Assembly: GCA_002691145.1 (NCBI GenBank)
Contig: NZHE01000014.1
Coordinates: 8,236-72,235 of the forward strand
Origin: Rickettsiales bacterium
GTDB lineage: Bacteria; Pseudomonadota; Alphaproteobacteria; Methylaequorales; Methylaequoraceae
Direction: 5' to 3'
Length of the DNA: 64,000 nucleotides
Part shown: piece after piece, positions 47,241 to 55,796 of the stretch
How positions within the stretch are numbered: the first letter of the stretch is position 1
How the letters are laid out: every line of letters begins with the position of its first letter
Program-made: the position numbers and the translations under genes
Notes under the pieces: model-generated
Database searches by the model: none
Told to the model about the DNA's origin: nothing
The model's input: only the letters and a program-made list of their open reading frames with translations

Positions 47241-47949
47241 AGATAAAATATTTTAGATAGGTTTTTTTCGTTAAATTTTTATTTAGACTGAGGAGTTTAT
47301 TTTTATTAGTTACAAAAGAAATTTTAAAGTTATTGTTACGATTTAGCTCTTCTAGATCTTTTGATTTAAATAGTATTGTATTGTTTAACACAAAAATAAC
47401 TTTTTCCTTGTTACTTTTTTTAATTAAAAAGGCTATATCTGATATTTTACTTATTTGAAAAAAATCAAGAGTTGAATTTTTTCTTCTGTCTGTTAGAGAG
47501 AAATTACTTTTATTAAAAATATTTAATATTTCTAATGTTTGATTTAAAAAAAAACAATGAATTTTTTTTTGCTCAAAAAAGCTAATTTTTGAGTTTAATG
47601 AACTAATAAATGGAGTAAGGTTTGAAAAAAAATAGATTATTGAGTTATTTTTCTTAAATAACTCTAATGTAACTTTTTTGAATTCTTCTTCATTTTTTAC
47701 TATTTTTAATGAGGAGGTTTTGTTTAGAAATTGTAAATCATTTATGAATTTTTTATTAAATCTGTCATCAACGAGAATATAATTAGAAGATTTTACAATA
47801 TCAATTGTCTCAATCGTTAAATCTAATATCTCATGGCCATTAATTTCAACTAAGTAAATTTTTTTTTTCAAAACGTAGTTTTCATTCAAATTATTATATA
47901 AAATAATATATATGCAAAAGTTGAAAATATTGCCATTTTTTTTTGTCAT
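47224..47949 (-). CDS. Degenerate uroporphyrinogen-III/precorrin methyltransferase-like protein
   Basis: Up to 241 residues. The start K-K-I-Y-L-V-E-I-N-G-H-E-I-L-D-L-T resembles the family start V-Y-L-V-G-A-G-P-G-D-P-x-L-L-T, and a later V-D-D-R-F segment matches the Y-D-R-L region. A T-D-R-R segment near residue 152 resembles the usual I-T-G-H region. The glycine-rich SAM motif and other key residues have been lost, so the enzymatic activity is doubtful. The conserved region begins near residue 27, so a TTG at 47871 or 47889 may be the real start; the ATG at 47949 would overlap the divergent ankyrin gene. The neighbour CbiX-like gene also belongs to tetrapyrrole metabolism, which supports the call. 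Confidence 0.5.
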   Translation of the reverse strand: MTKKNGNIFNFCIYIILYNNLNENYVLKKKIYLVEINGHEILDLTIETIDIVKSSNYILVDDRFNKKFINDLQFLNKTSSLKIVKNEEEFKKVTLELFKKNNSIIYFFSNLTPFISSLNSKISFFEQKKIHCFFLNQTLEILNIFNKSNFSLTDRRKNSTLDFFQISKISDIAFLIKKSNKEKVIFVLNNTILFKSKDLEELNRNNNFKISFVTNKNKLLSLNKNLTKKTYLKYFIFELNE

Positions 47950-48472
47950 AATTCTTCCTCAAAAAATTAAAGCAATTATTGAAAGCGATGTTTTTCCAGA
48001 GCTCACGTTTTACTCAGCTCTTAGAGAGGATAATTATGAGAGAGTAAAAGCTTTATTGGATTCAGGCAGTGTTAGTGTAAATGAATACGATTTTGATAAA
48101 TTTACACCCTTGGCATACTCAATTAAAAATAATAATGAACAGATGTTTTTTTTACTTATAGAAAACAAAGCAAATTTAAATATGACAATTTTAAATAAAA
48201 TTTCCTATTTAATTTATTCAGTCTTGATAAGTAGGGAAAATTTTGTACCACTTCTTGTTAAAAATGGTGCAAATATAAACTTTCAAGACCAAATCGGAAG
48301 AACAGCTTTGATGATTGCAGTTGAGGAAAATAACCTAAGTGCTGTTATTGAATTACTTAAATTTGACAATAATCTTGGAATTAATGACTATTCTGGAAAA
48401 ACGGTTTTTGATTACGCAGAACTTTCTAGAGTTCCCCAAATAAAAAAAATTTTATCCTCTTTGAAGAATTAA
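47912..48472 (+). CDS. Secreted ankyrin-repeat protein
   Basis: 186 residues. A signal peptide (about 1-21, K-L-K-I-L-P-F-F-F-V) is followed by about four ankyrin repeats: F-T-P-L-A-Y-S-I-K-N-N near 63-73, I-S-Y-L-I-Y-S-V near 96-103, G-R-T-A-L-M-I-A-V-E-E-N-N near 129-141 and a final G-K-T-V-F-D-Y-A. Ankyrin repeats mediate protein contacts; in the periplasm the partner is unknown. The start overlaps the open frame of the divergent methyltransferase-like gene, and the 3' end overlaps the converging chelatase-like gene by 21 bases. Confidence 0.83.
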   Translation: MQKLKILPFFFVIILPQKIKAIIESDVFPELTFYSALREDNYERVKALLDSGSVSVNEYDFDKFTPLAYSIKNNNEQMFFLLIENKANLNMTILNKISYLIYSVLISRENFVPLLVKNGANINFQDQIGRTALMIAVEENNLSAVIELLKFDNNLGINDYSGKTVFDYAELSRVPQIKKILSSLKN

Positions 48473-49185
48473 ACTAACTTTCTTGTATACGTAATAAAAA
48501 AAGTGTTCATTTTGAAGAAACGGTTCAACAACAAAAAGCCTCTCTTTAAATTCTTTTGTAAATTTTTTCACTATAGAGTCATATAAAAATCCGTTAAAGA
48601 GAAATATAGGATGTAGAAATATTTTGACTTCTTTTTTTTTTTAATTTCTTTGATTATTGAATTTTCATTACCGAAAGAACCAATTAGGCAACCATTAAAT
48701 TTTAAATTTTTTAATAATAATTTAGAGTAATAATATATACTACTATAAACAGATCTTTTTTTGCTAAAGCTTGATAAGAGGATTAATAAAGAACTTTCAG
48801 TATTTTTAAGTTGTGTCTTAATATGGAACTCAGTTATTGATGCAACTTTTTTGCCTAATTTTAAATTCTTAGCAACTATAATTTTTGATTTTTTTTGCTT
48901 ATTAAACGTAGAAATATTATTTAATATATCTTCTTGATAATGTTTTCCTTGAAAGATTAATAACGGAATAATAATAATTTTACTAAATTTAAAATAAATT
49001 TCAGATAAACAATCTTTTATCATGGGGCTATCTTTTTCAATGAAACAGTAGAAGATTTTATTATTAGGAAATTTTTGTTTTATCTTGTTAATAAAATTTA
49101 GAAAATCTAATTTGTAAAGCTTGCTACTTGAGCCGTGTCCACAAAAAACCAGTGCAACTTGTGACCTCAAAGTCTTATCTTTCAT
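48452..49185 (-). CDS. CbiX/SirB-like sirohydrochlorin chelatase, interrupted by a poly-A frameshift
   Basis: The first domain has the chelatase motif V-F-C-G-H-G-S-S (about 13-20, metal-binding His) and Q-G-K-H-Y-Q-E-D-I (about 80-88, second His). A second, degenerate domain follows. After a run of 11 A on the coding strand (48632-48642) the first frame stops at 48571. The alternative frame continues with H-P-I-F-L-F-N-G-F-L-Y-D, the usual L-F-L-x-x-G pattern, to the stop at 48452. Adding one A gives about 244 residues, a normal two-domain CbiX length. Such enzymes insert Fe or Co into sirohydrochlorin. The metal and the pathway here are unknown. The start abuts the SYLF gene. Confidence 0.72.
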
Positions 49186-49866
49186 CTAATCAGTGATCTC
49201 TTCTAGGGTATTAATTATATTTTGAGCGGATTGATGTAGTTCTTGACTATTAAGAATTTGTTCTGAGCTAAATTCTTTTTTGAATAGTGCCAGATTGAAG
49301 TCATTTCTTGGCTGAATGTATGAGCCATCAAAAGAACCACCAATAAATAAACCTGCGTTATTTGAAAATGTATATACGTCAGCTAGTCTAACTGTACTAT
49401 CAGCAGAAAGACCCATACCCTCTGTAGCTATAGCACTTTCTATGTCAACTCCAAATTTTAATCTTTCTTTTAGAATGGATTCTAGACCTCGATATGACAT
49501 TACAGTCATAACTAATTCCCCAGTCTTAACACCTAATTGTAATCCAAGACTAATACCTCCCATTGTATAAAAAAAAGGACCTGTCCAACTTTTTCCTTTT
49601 TTTATCATTAGGACGCCGTTGCCTCCTTTTGCTCCAAAAAAAAATCCACCCTCAATCAGCTGTGGAAAAATTAGAACTGCTTTTGCGTTTCGGAGGTACT
49701 GTTTAAAAAATTTCAAGTTTTCATTTGACGCAACAATTTTTAAAGCTGAATTAGACGACCTAATTAAATCAGTTGCATTAATATACTTTTTATCATTTGC
49801 AAATAGATGGGAGGAAAAAAAAATCAATGAGAAGAAGAATAATATTAGTTTAATTTTTTTATACAT
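49186..49866 (-). CDS. SYLF-domain (DUF500/Ysc84-like) lipid-binding protein
   Basis: 226 residues. A signal peptide (about 1-23) is followed by the SYLF/DUF500 domain. A-K-A-V-L-I-F-P near 62-69, G-G-F-F-F-G-A-K-G-G-N-G-V-L near 74-87, the W-T-G-P-F-F-Y-T-M-G-G-I-S-L-G region near 94-108 and V-M-S-Y-R-G-L near 122-128 are typical. Eukaryotic members bind phosphoinositides; bacterial members are secreted, with unknown roles, possibly in envelope lipid binding. It is divergent from the DUF2141 gene. Confidence 0.86.
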   Translation of the reverse strand: MYKKIKLILFFFSLIFFSSHLFANDKKYINATDLIRSSNSALKIVASNENLKFFKQYLRNAKAVLIFPQLIEGGFFFGAKGGNGVLMIKKGKSWTGPFFYTMGGISLGLQLGVKTGELVMTVMSYRGLESILKERLKFGVDIESAIATEGMGLSADSTVRLADVYTFSNNAGLFIGGSFDGSYIQPRNDFNLALFKKEFSSEQILNSQELHQSAQNIINTLEEITD

Positions 49867-49930
49867 ATGTCTATAAGCTTTTTTTATTCAATACTATCTC
49901 AAATAAAGTATTATCGGTATTATTATATAA

Positions 49931-50353
49931 ATGTTTTTTAATTTAATAACTTTTTTTTTTTAATATTTAATTTCTCTTTTGTTTTCTCAGGAGAATTGTT
50001 AATAATTATAAAAAATATCAAGAATATTGATGGCTTTATGCACATTGCATTATACAATGATAAAAATAACTTTCCTAAACAAGAGGGAAAATTTTTAGGT
50101 TTGAAAAAAAAAAACTGAACTCATTTTAAATGAGGGTGCAAAAATTGAAAACTTAGCAAACGGCAAATATTCGGTAGCAATTTTTCACGATGAAAATGGC
50201 AATAACAAATTTGATTCAATCTTAGGCATTCCTTTAGAAAACTTTGGTTTTAGCAACAACCCAACTATTTATTTAGGTCCACCTTCATTTGAGGAGACTA
50301 GTTTTTTCTTGAATGAGAAAGAGAAAAAAAAAATTGAGATATTTTTAAAATGA
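49931..50353 (+). CDS. DUF2141 secreted protein with two homopolymer frameshifts
   Basis: Three frame pieces line up into one DUF2141 protein of about 140 residues. The signal peptide start (ATG 49931) runs into 11 T (49951-49961), the middle ([11 protein letters not shown]) runs into 11 A (50104-50114), and the last part has the diagnostic F-H-D-E-N-G-N near residue 86, G-I-P then G-F-S-N-N, G-P-P-S-F-E-E. Adding one T at the first run and removing one A at the second restores the frame. Its TGA overlaps the next gene's ATG (50350-50353). No single open frame covers more than half of it, so it is easily overlooked. The function of DUF2141 is unknown. Confidence 0.78.
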
Positions 50354-51300
50354 AAAAAAAAAGAATTCTTATAACAGGTGGAGCGGGTTTTCTCGGTTCT
50401 TTTCTTTGTGAAAAACTGATTAATGAAGGTAATTATGTAATTTGTTGCGATAATTTTTATACCGGTACAAAACAAAATCTCTTGAGTTTAATAGATAATA
50501 TAAATTTTGAAGTTATACGGCACGACATAACCTTTCCTCTTTATTTAGAGGTGGACCAAATTTATAATTTAGCTTGCCCGGCTTCCCCTATTCACTATCA
50601 AAACGACCCAGTTCAGACCATAAAAACATGTGTTCATGGAGCAATCAATATGCTAGGCCTTTCAAAAAGGACTGGAGCACGAATTCTTCAAGCCTCAACG
50701 TCTGAAATTTATGGTGACCCTGAAGTTCACCCACAAAAAGAATCTTACAAGGGTGCTGTAAGTATTAATGGCCCGAGAGCATGTTATGATGAGGGAAAAA
50801 GATGCGCTGAAACTATTTTTTGGGATTACAAAAGACAACATTCTCTGGATATAAGAGTGATAAGAATTTTTAATACTTTTGGTCCAAGAATGCAAATTAA
50901 TGATGGAAGAGTTGTATCAAACTTTATAGTTCAGGCTCTAAAAAATAATGATATAACTGTCTATGGTGATGGTCATCAGACTAGGTCATTTTGTTATGTT
51001 GATGATCTAATTAAGGGGATGATTCTTATGATGAATAAAGAAAATTTTTCAGGTCCAATCAATCTTGGAAACCCAAACGAAATAACTGTAAAATATTTAG
51101 CAGAAGAAATCATAGAGTTAACAAATAGCAAATCAAGGATAGTATACAAAAAGATACCTGCAGATGACCCAAAACAGAGGTGTCCAAATATTGAAGAGGC
51201 AAAAAAAAATTTAAATTGGGAACCTAATATAGATAGGACAATTGGATTAAAGAAAACCATAGAATATTTTGATAAGTTACTAAAAATAAAAGAAATTTAA
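50350..51300 (+). CDS. UDP-glucuronate decarboxylase (UDP-xylose synthase) family SDR enzyme
   Basis: 316 residues, an extended short-chain dehydrogenase. The NAD motif is G-G-A-G-F-L-G near 10-16. The family motif L-A-C-P-A-S-P near 74-80, T-S-E-I-Y-G near 117-122, the catalytic Y-D-E-G-K-R near 144-149 and N-T-F-G-P-R-M near 175-181 are all specific for UDP-glucuronate decarboxylase. It would convert UDP-glucuronate to UDP-xylose for surface polysaccharide. The start overlaps the DUF2141 stop and hldE follows after 3 bases, suggesting a cell-surface sugar operon. Confidence 0.9.
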   Translation: MKKKRILITGGAGFLGSFLCEKLINEGNYVICCDNFYTGTKQNLLSLIDNINFEVIRHDITFPLYLEVDQIYNLACPASPIHYQNDPVQTIKTCVHGAINMLGLSKRTGARILQASTSEIYGDPEVHPQKESYKGAVSINGPRACYDEGKRCAETIFWDYKRQHSLDIRVIRIFNTFGPRMQINDGRVVSNFIVQALKNNDITVYGDGHQTRSFCYVDDLIKGMILMMNKENFSGPINLGNPNEITVKYLAEEIIELTNSKSRIVYKKIPADDPKQRCPNIEEAKKNLNWEPNIDRTIGLKKTIEYFDKLLKIKEI

Positions 51301-51303
51301 ATT

Positions 51304-52735
51304 ATGAGACCTGATTTTTCAAAATCAAAGATCTTATGTATAGGAGATGTTATTCTTGATTCCTATGTAATAGGAGATGTAGACAGAATTTCCCCGGAAG
51401 CGCCGATACCAATTTTTAAATTTGGTTCAGAAAGATTTGTTCTCGGTGGGGCCGCAAATGTCGCTCGAAATATCATATCGGGTGGAGCCAAATGCACACT
51501 TCTATCTGTAATTGGAAAAGATCAAGCAGGCAAAACTATAAGGAAATTAATTGGAACACACAAAAAATTAACACCGAAATTAGTGGAGGACGCTAGCAGG
51601 ATTACTACAAAAAAAACAAGATTTATGTCTGGACAACAACAAATTCTCAGAGTAGACGAAGAAAAAAAAAAATGAAATTTCCAATACCATTGAAAAAAAA
51701 GTCTTCTCAACTTTTAAACAAATAATTAATGATTTCGATATCCTTGTAATTTCAGATTATGATAAAGGAATCTTAACTTCAAACATTTTACAAAAAATAA
51801 TAAATTTTTGTAACTCTAGAGATAAAACAACAATTATTGACCCCAAAAAAAAGAACTTTTTTTTGTATTCTAATGCTTCTATTATTACACCAAATTTTAA
51901 AGAGTTATTATCTGCTTCAGACGTTCTCCAAGAAAATCAAGTTTCTGAAAATAAACTTGTTGAAAAACTTTCAAAAAATCTAATAAAAAAGTTTAATTTT
52001 AAAGCGGTACTTACTACTCGAAGCTCATCAGGAATGAGTTTGATTTCAACAAAAGATGAAACTTTTCATCTATCATCAAGAGCACTTGAAGTTTATGATG
52101 TTTCCGGTGCTGGGGATACGGTTGCAGCCTATTTATCATTAGCTCTCACTAAAGGTATGAAACTAAAAGAGGCCTGTGAAATTGCAAATACCGCTGCAGG
52201 TGTTGCTGTTGGAAAACTTGGTACTGCAAGTGTCAATTATGAAGAAGTTTTTAGAGAAAGTACTACTCAAAGTAAGTTATATAATTTAGAAGATGCTAAA
52301 AAGAAAATTTTGAGATTAAATATCAAGAAAATAGGCTTTACTAATGGTTGTTTTGACATATTACACTCCGGGCATTTAAACTATTTAAAAGAAGCAAAAA
52401 GAAATTGTGACTTCCTTATTCTTGGTTTAAATAGTGATAGTTCTATTTCAAAGCTTAAAGGGAAGGGAAGACCAATAATCAACTTAAATGAGAGAATATT
52501 AATGCTTTCAAATTTCTCTTTTATAAATATGATAATAGTTTTTAATGACTTAACGCCTTTAAAGTTAATAAAAAGTTTAAAACCTAAAATAATTTTTAAA
52601 GGTAGAGATTATAAATTAAAAGATGTGGTAGGTTTTGAAGAATCACGTTCATGGAATGGTAAAGTCATGTTAATTAATTATGAAAAAGGAAAATCAACAT
52701 CTAACTTAATAAAGAAAATCAAAGATGGAACTTAG
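51304..52735 (+). CDS. hldE: HldE, heptose-7-phosphate kinase/heptose-1-phosphate adenylyltransferase, interrupted by a poly-A frameshift
   Basis: The PfkB-type kinase domain begins in one frame (I-G-D-V-I-L-D near 14-20, L-G-G-A-A-N-V-A-R-N near 50-59) and shifts at 11 A (51662-51672). In the next frame it continues with the kinase end (S-G-A-G-D-T) and the cytidylyltransferase-like domain (F-T-N-G-C-F-D-I-L-H-S-G-H). Removing one A gives 476 residues, matching bifunctional HldE (477 in E. coli). It makes ADP-heptose for LPS inner core. As written, the kinase is cut after 123 residues. The gene ends overlapping the HAD phosphatase gene by 11 bases. Confidence 0.9.
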
Positions 52736-53492
52736 TGCCGTATTATTTGAAGTAAATGGAACAATAGCAGAGAGTGAAGAATTTCACAGGTTAGCTTTTA
52801 ATGAATCTTTTAAGGAATTTGGACTTGATTGGTTCTGGGATGAAGCAATTTATAAAGAACTAACTTTAATTGAGGGTGGAAAAGAAAGAATTAAACACTA
52901 CATGGAACGAGCATGGCCGGAAATGCTGAAATTTAAAAATTTATCAAGTTACATAAAATCAATACATGATTCAAAAAGTCAAATATTTGAAGATTATTTA
53001 CTTAATGAGAAAATAAAAATGAGACCAGGTGTGCTTAGATTGATAAACGAACTTAAAAGCAAAAAAATAAGACTAGCTCTTGTTTCATCTACAACAGAAA
53101 AAAGTATTTTAGATTTGTTTAGAAAAGGTTTAAATATGGAACCATCTGATTGGTTTGAAGTTATAGCTCACGGTGAGTGCACGCCACATAAAAAACCGTC
53201 ATCCGATATATATTTATGGACTTTAAGCCAATTAAAATTACCTGCTCAATCATGCATAGCTATTGAAAATTCACCAAGAGGTTATGAGTCTGCAGTTGGT
53301 GCAAATATAAATGTTATAGTAACACCTTCTCGATATTCAATTCAGGAGAAATTTAAAAATGCATTGATGGTTATCTCCGATTTAGGAGAACCGAAGAAGC
53401 ATTTTAGATTCTTAAATCTTTCCAAAGTAAAACCTTCTTTCGTTAATTACAAACTTTTAACTGAGTTACATGATTCAAACACTAAAGAATAA
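52725..53492 (+). CDS. HAD-superfamily hydrolase (CbbY/Gph-like) with an altered first motif
   Basis: 255 residues, a Rossmann-like HAD domain with a helical cap (about 17-85). Motif II (L-V-S-S-T-T near 118-123), the conserved lysine K-K-P-S-S near 156 and motif IV (I-E-N-S-P-R-G near 180-186) match CbbY/phosphoglycolate-phosphatase-type enzymes. Motif I reads F-E-V-N-G-T instead of D-x-D-G-T, so the nucleophile Asp is Glu and the acid/base Asp is Asn. The activity may be altered or lost. It follows hldE with an 11-base overlap and converges on the DUF4149 gene. It is not GmhB. Confidence 0.8.
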   Translation: MELSAVLFEVNGTIAESEEFHRLAFNESFKEFGLDWFWDEAIYKELTLIEGGKERIKHYMERAWPEMLKFKNLSSYIKSIHDSKSQIFEDYLLNEKIKMRPGVLRLINELKSKKIRLALVSSTTEKSILDLFRKGLNMEPSDWFEVIAHGECTPHKKPSSDIYLWTLSQLKLPAQSCIAIENSPRGYESAVGANINVIVTPSRYSIQEKFKNALMVISDLGEPKKHFRFLNLSKVKPSFVNYKLLTELHDSNTKE

Positions 53493-53906
53493 AAAAATCA
53501 ATAGGACCAGTTGAACCAAAAAAATTGCTACACTTGTGTTATGTAAATAATTAAATTTTTTTATTAATGATTTATCTGTTTTCATTTTATCTGAAATATC
53601 ATTTATTTTTATTGTTAAAACCTGTCTGCTAAAGACGAAACCAACTAAAATAATGATTGCTATAATCTGATTTATAAGGCTACTTTGCAAAATAAAAAAT
53701 ATAATAAATAAGCTAAAGAAAATTCCCCATAAGTATAATTTAGGGAATACTAAACGTAAAAATGCTCTAGCATTTTTTTCATCTAGAACTTTAAAAACAC
53801 TTGGAGCAATTATAACAGAGAAAAAAAGCATACTTCCAAATAAAGATGCTAGTAAAAATTTTGAAGCCATTTCACTACTATTATAAATATTTAAAAAAAA
53901 ATCCAT
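53475..53906 (-). CDS. DUF4149 family membrane protein
   Basis: 143 residues with four transmembrane segments (about 14-36, 50-72, 76-92, 119-141). The S-V-I-I-A-P-S-V-F-K-V-L segment in and after the first helix, and a K-x-N-D-I motif before the last helix, match DUF4149 proteins, which are small inner-membrane proteins of unknown function. Its 3' end overlaps the HAD gene by 18 bases, and it is divergent from fxsA across a short AT-repeat spacer. Confidence 0.72.
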   Translation of the reverse strand: MDFFLNIYNSSEMASKFLLASLFGSMLFFSVIIAPSVFKVLDEKNARAFLRLVFPKLYLWGIFFSLFIIFFILQSSLINQIIAIIILVGFVFSRQVLTIKINDISDKMKTDKSLIKKFNYLHNTSVAIFLVQLVLLIFLFFSV

Positions 53907-53934
53907 AGTCTATACTTTTTTATAATTAATGATG

Positions 53935-53949
53935 TATATATATATATAT
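53935..53949. repeat. TA dinucleotide tract running into the fxsA start codon
   Basis: Fifteen alternating T and A bases lie directly before and into the ATG at 53948 (the ATG uses the last A-T pair and the next G). There is no room for a Shine-Dalgarno sequence in this tract. Such repeats are prone to length change. Confidence 0.7.
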
Positions 53950-54358
53950 GGGAATTAAATTATTATTTTTCTTGCCTTTTATTGAAATAATTTCCTTTAT
54001 CTTTTTTGGAGATATTTTAGGTTTTGCTAATACTTTACTTTTTATTCTGGTTTCTGGTATTTTGGGGTTGTGGTTATTTTTTCCCAATAGAAATTTGAGA
54101 ACTCTGTCCTCTATTTCAAGAGATCCAAAGGAATGGTTAATCAGACGAATGTGTGGTATTTTGTTAATTATACCAGGATTTTGTACAGATTTAATTGGTT
54201 TATTATTTCTTATGAAACCCCTAAGATTTCTCATAACGAGATTTTTTCCAGAAGCAAATTATAATTTTGAGTTTATGAGATTTAAGACCGAAGAAATGGA
54301 TATGACTAAAAAAAAAGATAAAGTAATTGATGCAGAATATAGAAATTTAGATGAATAA
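53948..54358 (+). CDS. fxsA: FxsA-like cytoplasmic membrane protein
   Basis: 136 residues. It has four membrane-embedded segments in the first 100 residues, an early P-F-I-E-I motif (about 10-14) and a late I-P-G-F-C-T-D-L-I-G-L near 74-84, the pattern of FxsA (suppressor of F exclusion of phage T7). The tail carries V-I-D-A-E-Y near 127-132, a typical FxsA ending. Its cellular role is unclear. It starts right after a TA tract without a visible ribosome binding site. Confidence 0.85.
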   Translation: MGIKLLFFLPFIEIISFIFFGDILGFANTLLFILVSGILGLWLFFPNRNLRTLSSISRDPKEWLIRRMCGILLIIPGFCTDLIGLLFLMKPLRFLITRFFPEANYNFEFMRFKTEEMDMTKKKDKVIDAEYRNLDE

Positions 54359-54399
54359 TTATTTGATAATTCTAGTTAAAATTTAATTGATTTCTTAAA

Positions 54400-54975
54400 T
54401 TGAAAATTTATCTACTTAGACATACCACTTTAGATATTGACAACGACATTTTTTATGGACAGTCAGATGTTGATGTGAGTAAGGATTTCTATAAAGAGGT
54501 CAAAGATATAAAAAAAAAAATTAATAAAGAAGGTATAGATTTTAATAATTTAAAAGTATTTGTAAGTCCTTTGAAGAGATGTGTAAAACTCGCTGATGAG
54601 ATTTTCACTGGCTATGAAAAAGATGATAGATTAAAAGAATTAGATTTTGGTGATTGGGAAATGAAAAACTTTAATCAAATTCCTGAGCTTCAGATAAAAA
54701 CTTGGGAAAAGAATTTAATGAACTATCAGATACCAAATGGAGAAACCAACTCACAGTTTTTTAAAAGATTAGGCTCATTTTGTGATGACAAGATACGAGA
54801 TTCAAATGATACTTTTATCGTTGCTCATGCCGGATCAATAAATTGTATTATTTCATATTTAACAGGTGTTCCTTTTCAAAAACTAATAAAAGATAATTGG
54901 AAAAGAATTAGTCATGGTTCATTATCTATGATTGAGAAACAAAAAAATTATAAAACTATGTACTTGGGGAAATAA
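54400..54975 (+). CDS. Histidine phosphatase family protein (CobC/phosphoglycerate-mutase-like)
   Basis: 191 residues. The catalytic motif is L-L-R-H-T at residues 5-9, with D-F-G-D-W-E near 82-87 and the second catalytic His in V-A-H-A-G-S near 141-146. These fit the branch that includes alpha-ribazole phosphatase (CobC), though other small phosphatases look alike. The start is a TTG at 54400. It precedes the zinc-protease gene, overlapping its longest open frame. Confidence 0.83.
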   Translation: MKIYLLRHTTLDIDNDIFYGQSDVDVSKDFYKEVKDIKKKINKEGIDFNNLKVFVSPLKRCVKLADEIFTGYEKDDRLKELDFGDWEMKNFNQIPELQIKTWEKNLMNYQIPNGETNSQFFKRLGSFCDDKIRDSNDTFIVAHAGSINCIISYLTGVPFQKLIKDNWKRISHGSLSMIEKQKNYKTMYLGK

Positions 54976-55736
54976 GATTTTTATTGAAAAGTTTTTAAAT
55001 AAATTTATTAAGAAAAAAAATCTTGAATTAAATAAGAATAAATTTGCGTTTGATTTTGAAATTTTTATTGAAAAAAGCAAAAGAAGAACAGTAAGTCTAA
55101 TTATAAAGGAAGGAAGATTATTTTTTAAATGCCCTTTTCAAATAAAAGATGACGAGATAAATGAAATTTTAAAAAAAAAAAATAAATGGATACAAAAAAA
55201 AATAAATTTTCAAAAAAATAGGATCAAGGAATTAAAAAAAAAAAATAAACGAAAATATCATTTTATTTAAAGGAGAGGAGAAAGCTGTAAAATTTATTAA
55301 AAATGAAAAGAATAAAATTTTATTGAATGAAACAGAAATAATAATTTTCTGTAATTCAGAAAAGTCTGCTAATCTTGCTTTGACCAAATGGCTTAAAATC
55401 GAAGCACACTACTTTATCGAGAACAGAGTCAATTGTTTGTCAAGTAAAACAAAAATAGACTTTGATAAGTTAGAAGTAAAAGAGCTCAGAACCAAATGGG
55501 GGGCCTGTTATTTTAATAAAAGAAATATTGTAATTAATTGGAGGTTGATAATGGCTCCAATTTCAGTAATAAACTATGTAATTATACATGAGTTATGTCA
55601 CTTGATTCAGCCTGATCACTCAAAGTATTTTTGGAGAGAAGTAAGGAGATTTAAACCGGATTATAATCAAGACAGATTATGGCTTAAAGAAAAAGGTTAC
55701 TTAGTACTAAACCTTGGTGCGTCCGAAAGGATTTGA
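54932..55736 (+). CDS. YgjP-like (DUF45) zinc metallopeptidase, interrupted by a poly-A frameshift
   Basis: The first part (E-K-S-K-R-R-T-V-S-L-I-I then R-L-F-F-K-C-P) is in one frame and shifts at 12 A (55234-55245). The second part continues in another frame with W-G-A-C-Y-F and the zinc motif H-E-L-C-H (about 55588-55602), then D-H-S-K-Y-F-W. Removing one A joins them into 252-267 residues, the usual size. The only standard start is TTG at 54932, deep in the upstream gene. A GGGGA at 54966-54970 lies 6 bases before an in-frame ATT at 54977, a more credible site. The last 22 bases of the gene run antisense through tRNA-Arg. Confidence 0.8.
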
Positions 55737-55791
55737 ACCTATAACCTTTTGAGTCGAAATCAAATGCTCTATCCAATTGAGCTACGGACGC
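55715..55791 (-). tRNA. tRNA-Arg (anticodon TCG)
   Basis: The 77-base minus-strand sequence folds as a cloverleaf: acceptor GCGTCCG/CGGACGC, D stem GCTC/GAGC, anticodon stem TTTGA/TCAAA around loop TTTCGAC, and a TTCAAAT T-loop. The T stem has one T-T mismatch. The anticodon TCG reads CGN arginine codons. The discriminator A and the 3' CCA are encoded. The 5' end lies 5 bases after the stop of the POT transporter gene on the same strand, so both may share a transcript. The 3' end overlaps the end of the zinc-protease gene on the other strand. Confidence 0.95.
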
Positions 55792-55796
55792 AATTT

